In this document: in pieces, positions 58,712-64,000 of the stretch
Layout: each line of letters opens with the position of its first letter
Numbering within the stretch: the first letter of the stretch is position 1
Assembly (NCBI RefSeq): GCF_004354045.1
Contig: NZ_SMRT01000020.1
Location: forward strand, 1-64,000
DNA: 64,000 bases
Source: Paenibacillus piri
GTDB taxonomy: Bacteria; Bacillota; Bacilli; Paenibacillales; NBRC-103111
Direction of reading: 5' to 3'
Translations under genes and position numbers: made by a program
Notes under the pieces: model-generated
What the model saw: the letters and a program-made list of their open reading frames with translations, nothing else
The model's database searches: none
Told to the model about the DNA's origin: nothing

Positions 58712-60463
58712 ATGTATAAGCGAAGCTTATTCGTAAAATTGCTGGTTTGGATGCTGTTGGCGACTGCGATTCCTTTTCTAAGCTCCAACCTGATCGCATA
58801 CCGGTCGACCTCGGCCACATTGCAGTCGAATATGATTGAAATGAACCGCAATACGATGAACATCGGGATGGAAAACATGAAGAAATATTTGCAGGAGCTT
58901 AATCAATTGTCGGTGTCCTGGTATTACGACCAAAATCTGATCGGCAATCTTTGGCTGGACAAGCCTAATTTTGACCAGGACAACTATATTGACCGTCAAT
59001 TGGCTTATTTGTATTACAGCAGACCCGACATAAGATTAGTCAACTTTTACAGCGGAATGAGCGGTCAAAAGTATGTGAAATTCAACTACTCGGTGTTGAA
59101 CAATCCGCAGCAGCTGCACCTTCCTCCGGAGCGCAAAGAACAATGGAACAGCGTGCCGGGCTATGAAATGAATTCGTTTAACGGCAGCCGGTTTTTAACG
59201 ATCCACAAGAAGGTCATCGATTATCCGAAGCCTAATGTTTTGGGACTGCTGTCGATGTATTTTTCAACGGATGAGATTGAGCGCTTGTGCAGGCAGCTGT
59301 TTAATCCCGCCCATGAAACCGTTTTTATGTATATGAATGCGGATCGCCAGCTGATGTATGCGTCTAGCGGAGCCGCGGAGAGCCTTTCCGTCCAACATTT
59401 GAAAAAGCCTGATCCGGATAAGGGTGCGGGGCAGCAGGAATATGTGTTCGGCGAATATAACGGGAAACAAGGGGTTTTCATCATAGTCAACGACCGATTT
59501 AATGAGACGCCTTTGACGATGGTCAAATTCATCCCGTCTGACTTCATTAATCAAGCGGCCAAGCAGACGCTGGACCGATCGTTGGTCATCCAGTTTATCG
59601 CGCTGGCCTTCATCCTATTGTTTACGTTTGCGCTTTCCTTTTCCACTATCGCTCCTATCAAAAGGCTTATCCGCAATATGACGCGGGTCGAGATCGGCCA
59701 GTTTGACGTAGAGCAGTTTAAAACCCGGGAGGATGAGATCGGCATTTTGGAGCTGCGTTTTCAAACGATGGTCCGGAATTTGAAGGATATGATTATCCGG
59801 GAATACGAGCAGCGCATCGAGCTGTCGACGGCCCAGTTAAAAATGCTGCAGGCGCAGATCAACCCGCATTTTTTATATAATACCTTGCAATCGATCGGGA
59901 CTATAGCGCTTCGCCACCGGGTCGAGGAAATCAGCGATAAAATATCGCAGCTCGGCGCGATTTTAAGATACAGCATGGATTTGGACACGGAAACCGTTTA
60001 TTTGCAAAAAGAGATCGAGCATATCGAACATTACTTGTCGCTTCAAGAAAACCGGTTCAAGCACAAGCTGTCGTACACGATCAATTGCGAGCCGGAAGCG
60101 TTAAAGGTAATGGTGCCCAAAATGATTTTGCAGCCGCTGGTGGAAAACAGTATTATTCACGGCATTGAAAGCGGAACGGGCACGGGCGCCATTTATCTGG
60201 ATATTGCCAAGGTTCAGGATACGCTGCACTTATGTATATCGGATAACGGAAAAGGGATGGATTATAACGAAATCGAGCAGGTGAGCCTCCGGTTTAACGA
60301 GCCGAACATTCATAGGCAGGATGAAGGCGGCATTGGACTTATCAATGTGCTGCAGCGTCTGCGCCTCAAATACGGGGACCGGTTCAGCTGGGAAATCAGC
60401 AGTACGCCCTATGAGAAGACTGCCATTCGATTCATTATACCGATCCGGGAGGAGGAGCTTTAG
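58712..60463 (+). CDS. Sensor histidine kinase, YesM family
   Basis: A 583-residue membrane kinase: transmembrane helix 1 at 7-30, extracellular Cache-like domain to about 290, helix 2 at 291-312, HAMP 313-365, HisK domain with H386 (INPHFLYNTLQ) and HATPase (VPKMILQPLVENSIIHGIES; GGIGLINVLQRLRLKYGDRF). Such kinases sense extracellular sugars, often through the binding protein, and phosphorylate YesN-type regulators. The gene ends 1 bp before the ATG of its partner. Start ATG after GGGGCGTGTGAACTTAC. Confidence 0.92.
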   Translation: MYKRSLFVKLLVWMLLATAIPFLSSNLIAYRSTSATLQSNMIEMNRNTMNIGMENMKKYLQELNQLSVSWYYDQNLIGNLWLDKPNFDQDNYIDRQLAYLYYSRPDIRLVNFYSGMSGQKYVKFNYSVLNNPQQLHLPPERKEQWNSVPGYEMNSFNGSRFLTIHKKVIDYPKPNVLGLLSMYFSTDEIERLCRQLFNPAHETVFMYMNADRQLMYASSGAAESLSVQHLKKPDPDKGAGQQEYVFGEYNGKQGVFIIVNDRFNETPLTMVKFIPSDFINQAAKQTLDRSLVIQFIALAFILLFTFALSFSTIAPIKRLIRNMTRVEIGQFDVEQFKTREDEIGILELRFQTMVRNLKDMIIREYEQRIELSTAQLKMLQAQINPHFLYNTLQSIGTIALRHRVEEISDKISQLGAILRYSMDLDTETVYLQKEIEHIEHYLSLQENRFKHKLSYTINCEPEALKVMVPKMILQPLVENSIIHGIESGTGTGAIYLDIAKVQDTLHLCISDNGKGMDYNEIEQVSLRFNEPNIHRQDEGGIGLINVLQRLRLKYGDRFSWEISSTPYEKTAIRFIIPIREEEL

Positions 60464-60464
60464 T

Positions 60465-62042
60465 ATGAACGTACTTATTGTTGACGATGAAGAGCATGTG
60501 AGAGAAGGAATCGATTTATCGATCGACTGGGAGACGTTCGGCGTCACCGGCAGATATATGGCTGAAAACGGCCTGGAGGCGCTCGAAATGATGAAGACTC
60601 ACAGGCCGGCTGTCATGTTCTGCGACATGAAGATGCCGGTCATGAACGGAATCGAGCTGCTTCAGAAAATTAGGGAGGAAGGCTTCGATACGCATGTTAT
60701 CGTGATCAGCGGCTACGACGATTTCGAATATACCCGCGCTACGATCAAGGCCAATGGCGTCGATTATATATTGAAGCCGTTTCGCCGCAAGGACGTCGAA
60801 GAAGCGCTGCATAAAGCGCTGCAGGTCTGGAAGCAGCGGTCGGATTCGAAGCAATCCGAAGCGGAGCGCGAATATGTAGTCCGTAAAGCGGATGCGCTGC
60901 TGGATGGAAAAAAGCTCGCTTCCTATGTTCAGGGGGATATTCCGTTAACGGCAGCCGTGCGAAAAATATTCGACAAAATCGGATTATCCGGCCAAATGCT
61001 TAAAATCGCGCTGATTCTCCCGAAAAACCGGATCAACATAGTCGAGCGGCGCTTTATGATGGATGACGATCTATTTTCGTTTTCGGTTGAAAATATCGCT
61101 CAGTACGCGCTTGGCAATCAATTTTCCCACTATTTCTGCAAGCTGGACGATTACCAATGGCTGCTGCTCATGGGAAGCGGTCATTCCGGGATGAACGGCG
61201 GCAATTACAATTTTCATCTGGAGCGGTTGAAGCGCGCTTGGCAGCAAACGCTCCAGCTTGACGTCCTGATCGGGGAAAGCAAAGCGCTTTCCGATCTGGC
61301 GCATATTCACGACGTTATCGGAGAAGCGAAGAATGCGCTGCTTAACGGCAATGTCATCGCCGGGGCGCCCGAAAGGGCCGGCAGCGTCGTATCCGATTTG
61401 CCTGCGTTAACGGATCAGCAGTTTCTGCTGAAGAAGGCGATTGAGGCGGGCAATAAATCGTTCGCAGCGGAAATTTTGCGGAAGCATGTGAATGCGATTC
61501 GGCAGAGAGGCACATTGCAGCTGAAGGAGCTCCAGGTTTGCACGATGGAAGCTAATTTGCTGCTCAGCCGCTGGAAGCAGTCGGCAGCGAGTCCGGCAGG
61601 CGACGCGCAAGCGCCGTCTCTCCCGCTATGGATTAACAATATTGATGAATGGGAGCAGGTGCTGGTAAACCAGGTTCAATTATTGATCGAGAGCTTGAAC
61701 CCGCAAGCATCGGCCGGCCGCGGCATGGAGGAGATTAAAGATTATTTGGACAACCATTTTCACGAGGAGATTTCGCTGACGTTGTTGGCGGAGCATTTTC
61801 ATTTCAGTCCGCAATATATTTCCAAAAAATTTAAGGATACGTACCAAATTACGATCGTCGCTTATTTGACGGATATCCGGATGGAAAGGGCCAAAGCGCT
61901 GCTTGCCAATACGACACAATCCGTATCGGATATTGCGAACCAGCTTGGATATGAGGACGAAAATTATTTCAGCAAAGTATTCAAAAAACAGTTCGGCGTA
62001 TCCCCGTATCCGTACCGTAAACAAGTACATGAGATTAAATAA
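60465..62042 (+). CDS. AraC-type response regulator, YesN family
   Basis: A 525-residue response regulator: receiver 1-120 with D54 (VMFCDMKMP), a central YesN domain, and C-terminal AraC helix-turn-helix pair (ISLTLLAEHFHFSPQYISKK, then VSDIANQLGYEDENYFSKVF). ATG 60465 follows GGAGGAGG; the frame is open into the kinase gene but that part is an overlap artefact. It should activate the transporter genes that follow. Confidence 0.92.
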   Translation: MNVLIVDDEEHVREGIDLSIDWETFGVTGRYMAENGLEALEMMKTHRPAVMFCDMKMPVMNGIELLQKIREEGFDTHVIVISGYDDFEYTRATIKANGVDYILKPFRRKDVEEALHKALQVWKQRSDSKQSEAEREYVVRKADALLDGKKLASYVQGDIPLTAAVRKIFDKIGLSGQMLKIALILPKNRINIVERRFMMDDDLFSFSVENIAQYALGNQFSHYFCKLDDYQWLLLMGSGHSGMNGGNYNFHLERLKRAWQQTLQLDVLIGESKALSDLAHIHDVIGEAKNALLNGNVIAGAPERAGSVVSDLPALTDQQFLLKKAIEAGNKSFAAEILRKHVNAIRQRGTLQLKELQVCTMEANLLLSRWKQSAASPAGDAQAPSLPLWINNIDEWEQVLVNQVQLLIESLNPQASAGRGMEEIKDYLDNHFHEEISLTLLAEHFHFSPQYISKKFKDTYQITIVAYLTDIRMERAKALLANTTQSVSDIANQLGYEDENYFSKVFKKQFGVSPYPYRKQVHEIK

Positions 62043-62138
62043 TTCCTTGTTTCGGCGAATTTATTCCATGCCAATGAAAGCGAATTATAACTAAAATAAG
62101 GCTATCAAACCAGTATATATCAATTAGGAGGAGTCGAA

Positions 62139-63428
62139 ATGAAGAAATGGTTGTCAACGGTAACTGCAGCAGCGCTAACCGTGTCTCTTATGGCCGGATG
62201 CGCCGGCGGACCCGAAGCTCCAAAGTCGGGCAGTGCCCCAGCGCCTCAAGGAAGCGGCACTAAAGCCGCACCCCCGATTACTTTAAAGCTGATCCAAAAC
62301 AAAGTCGAGGTCACCGAGCAGGTCAAGCAAATGGCCGCCGACTATACGAAGGAAAATCCGAATGTGACGATCGACGCCCAAGTGGTACGGGATCTGGATA
62401 CGCTGCTCAAAACGAGATTTGCCTCCGGGGATGAGCCGGATATCTTTTTCGCCAAAAGCTACAGCGGGGTTAAAGATTGGAGCGAGCGGCTGCTCGATCT
62501 GTCCAATGAGCCGTGGATGAGCCAGGTCGTTGCTTCCGCAGTGCCCGGCATGACCGTCAACGGCAAAAAATACGGCTTCCCTTCGGCGTTGGAAGGATAT
62601 GGGTTTATTTACAACAAAGATTTGTTCGCCAAAGCGGGCATCGACAAAGTTCCGACTACATTGACCGAATTGAAGCAGCTGAATGAAAAGCTGAAAGCCG
62701 CCGGCATCGCTTCTTACGCCGAAGGCTATAAAGAAGGCTTTATATTGGGACGCAATCTGTTCAATCTGCCCTTCGCCTACTCGCCGAATCCGGACGAGCT
62801 GATCGGTAAAATCAGCGGCGGTACCGCCAAGGTTCAGGACATCGCACATATGAAAAGCTTCTTTGAAGTGCTTGATATGACCGTCAAATACGGAAAAGGC
62901 GTTGAGTCCGTCGGCATCAGCTACGATAATCAGGTTGCCGAGTTCTCGTCGGGCAAAACGGCGATGATGCAGCAAGGGGTTTGGACGATCGATCTGATCA
63001 AGAAGGTCAACCCGAATATCAAGATCGGCATGTTCGCAATTCCATTAACCGACAATCCGGACGATACGAAACTTCCGGTAGGGATTCCGGCTTACTATGT
63101 CATCAACAAAAATTCCAAAAATGTCGAGGAAGCGAAGAAATTCCTTGCCTGGATGCATAAGAACGGACAAAAATATTTGGTCGATTCGATGCATTTGATT
63201 CCGGGCTTTAAAGATTTGAAAGCGACCGACGATTTGGGACCGCTGGCTGCCGATATGAACACATACCTGGAAAAAAACAAGACGATACCATGGGCTTACC
63301 TGTTATGGCCGGCCGGTATGGACGTACAATTCACGAAACCGCTGCAGGCTTACATCGGCGGGCAAATCAACAAAGACCAGGCGCTTGAAGAAGTACAGAA
63401 GCTGTGGAACACCGCTGTAAAAAAATAA
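62139..63428 (+). CDS. Sugar ABC transporter substrate-binding lipoprotein (SBP family 1)
   Basis: A 429-residue lipoprotein with lipobox MAGC (Cys21) and a Gly/Pro/Ala-rich linker. Typical blocks: QMAADYTKENPNVTIDAQVV, DEPDIFFAKSYSGVKDWSER, and YGFIYNKDLFAKAGIDKVPT. Start ATG after TAGGAGGAG, 96 bp after the response regulator. Likely the ligand receptor that reports to the YesM-type kinase as well as feeding the permease. Confidence 0.92.
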   Translation: MKKWLSTVTAAALTVSLMAGCAGGPEAPKSGSAPAPQGSGTKAAPPITLKLIQNKVEVTEQVKQMAADYTKENPNVTIDAQVVRDLDTLLKTRFASGDEPDIFFAKSYSGVKDWSERLLDLSNEPWMSQVVASAVPGMTVNGKKYGFPSALEGYGFIYNKDLFAKAGIDKVPTTLTELKQLNEKLKAAGIASYAEGYKEGFILGRNLFNLPFAYSPNPDELIGKISGGTAKVQDIAHMKSFFEVLDMTVKYGKGVESVGISYDNQVAEFSSGKTAMMQQGVWTIDLIKKVNPNIKIGMFAIPLTDNPDDTKLPVGIPAYYVINKNSKNVEEAKKFLAWMHKNGQKYLVDSMHLIPGFKDLKATDDLGPLAADMNTYLEKNKTIPWAYLLWPAGMDVQFTKPLQAYIGGQINKDQALEEVQKLWNTAVKK

Positions 63429-63440
63429 AGGTTTTGTTTG

Positions 63441-63494
63441 GATCAGCCATTGCGTCGATTCCGCCATATACCGGGGGTTGCGTACTGGCTGATC
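63441..63494 (+). repeat. Hairpin between binding-protein and permease genes
   Basis: GATCAGCCA (63441-63449) pairs with TGGCTGATC (63486-63494) in the 96-bp gap. Without a strong T run it could be a partial attenuator that keeps permease expression below that of the binding protein. Confidence 0.5.
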
Positions 63495-63524
63495 GTTTAT
63501 AACGGGAGAAGAGGAGAAGTCTTC

Positions 63525-64000
63525 ATGCTGACCAACAGATCCAGAAAAATATTGATTTACATCGTCTTCGTCTCCCCGGCTGTTCTTTTTTTCACTCTGT
63601 TCATTTTGTTGCCTTTTTTCAGAGCGATCGTCTTTTCATTTCAAGATTGGAACGGGATCAGCAGCGAAATCAAGTGGGCCGGTTGGAGCAATTACAAGCG
63701 TCTCTTGCATGATACGGAACATATGAAATCTTTTGCTTTTACGTTGAAATATGTGGTTGTCACGACCGTATTCGTTAATTTGGCAGGCTTTGGCCTCGCT
63801 TTTGTATTGAATATGGCACTGAAAACGAGAAATGCGTTAAGAACGGCGTTCTTTCTTCCGCATGTCATCGGATCGCTCGTCATCGGATTTATTTGGCAGT
63901 TCATTATTACGCAGGGCTTTCCCCAAATTGCGAGCTTGACGGGCCTTGCGGTTTTTTCGAAAAATTGGCTCAGCATTCCCGGCTACGCTTTCTGGTCGCT
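63525..64000 (+). CDS. Sugar ABC transporter permease (MalF/UgpA-like), cut by window edge
   Basis: ATG 63525 follows AGAAGAGGAGAAG and the frame is open to the right edge (158 residues). It begins with a transmembrane helix (ILIYIVFVSPAVLFFTLFIL) and SFQDWNG and WSNYKRLL typical of MalF-type permeases; further hydrophobic helices follow (VVTTVFVNLAGFGLAFVL; VIGSLVIGFIWQFII). The EAA loop and C-terminus lie beyond the window. Partner of the binding protein just upstream. Confidence 0.9.
   Translation, partial: MLTNRSRKILIYIVFVSPAVLFFTLFILLPFFRAIVFSFQDWNGISSEIKWAGWSNYKRLLHDTEHMKSFAFTLKYVVVTTVFVNLAGFGLAFVLNMALKTRNALRTAFFLPHVIGSLVIGFIWQFIITQGFPQIASLTGLAVFSKNWLSIPGYAFWS

Overview
The window looks like a chromosomal stretch of a spore-forming, soil- or plant-associated Bacillales bacterium of the Paenibacillus/Cohnella type. 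The evidence is a moderately GC-rich sequence, strong AGGAGG ribosome sites, many carbohydrate ABC transporters with YesM/YesN-type or AraC-type regulators, a sporulation-type transglutaminase (tgl) and a c-di-AMP riboswitch in front of a LysM/CAP protein. No phage, plasmid, rRNA, tRNA or CRISPR locus was seen. The only protein-coding trace of a mobile element is the C-terminus of an IS110-type transposase at the left edge.

Layout. (1) 1-9360: transposase remnant, AraC regulator, Gfo/Idh/MocA oxidoreductase, second AraC regulator, a GHL6-like glycoside hydrolase, an orphan solute-binding lipoprotein and a PhyH-type dioxygenase. (2) 9567-12094 (minus): a cell-envelope cassette of YiiX-like permuted papain-fold hydrolase, DedA, PAP2 phosphatase and another DedA. 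(3) 12379-25283: divergent LysR regulator, amidase, a complete dipeptide-type ABC transporter, isochorismatase-fold hydrolase, small AtzG-like subunit with a second amidase, then amidohydrolase plus Rieske protein; probably uptake and hydrolysis of a nitrogen-rich amide or ureide. (4) 25474-36246: CdaR/PucR-type and LacI-type regulators around a sugar ABC transporter, enolase-superfamily dehydratase, aldehyde dehydrogenase, iron alcohol dehydrogenase and D-2-hydroxyacid dehydrogenase; probably sugar-acid catabolism. (5) 36541-46481: GntR and receiver-less YesN-like regulators, a second sugar ABC transporter, an RraA-family protein and a second dehydratase facing another 2-hydroxyacid dehydrogenase; a parallel sugar-acid module. 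(6) 46652-51805: AirS/AirR-like two-component pair, DUF4091/GH123-like hydrolase, tgl. (7) 51919-58479: LysM-CAP protein under a c-di-AMP riboswitch, Na+/H+ antiporter, alpha/beta hydrolase, macrolide-phosphotransferase-like kinase and a P-loop kinase. (8) 58712-64000: YesM/YesN pair followed by a third sugar ABC transporter that runs off the right edge.

The most unusual content is non-coding. At least four families of small structured repeats lie between genes. One (about 115 bp, four copies) has the features expected of non-autonomous IS200/IS605-type elements: it follows TTTAT in three copies, ends in a hairpin followed by TTCAC, and supplies the stop codon of a neighbouring gene in two copies. 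A second family (113 bp in tandem at 1382-1611 and one distant copy at 57320-57440) keeps its stems by compensatory base changes, so it is a good candidate for a selected RNA or DNA fold. A third family (4210-4370 and 57555-57612) has a related hairpin-plus-closed-domain plan. There is also a 39-bp triple repeat between the binding-protein and permease genes of the dipeptide transporter, a 47-bp minisatellite at 42121-42372, and several long isolated hairpins.
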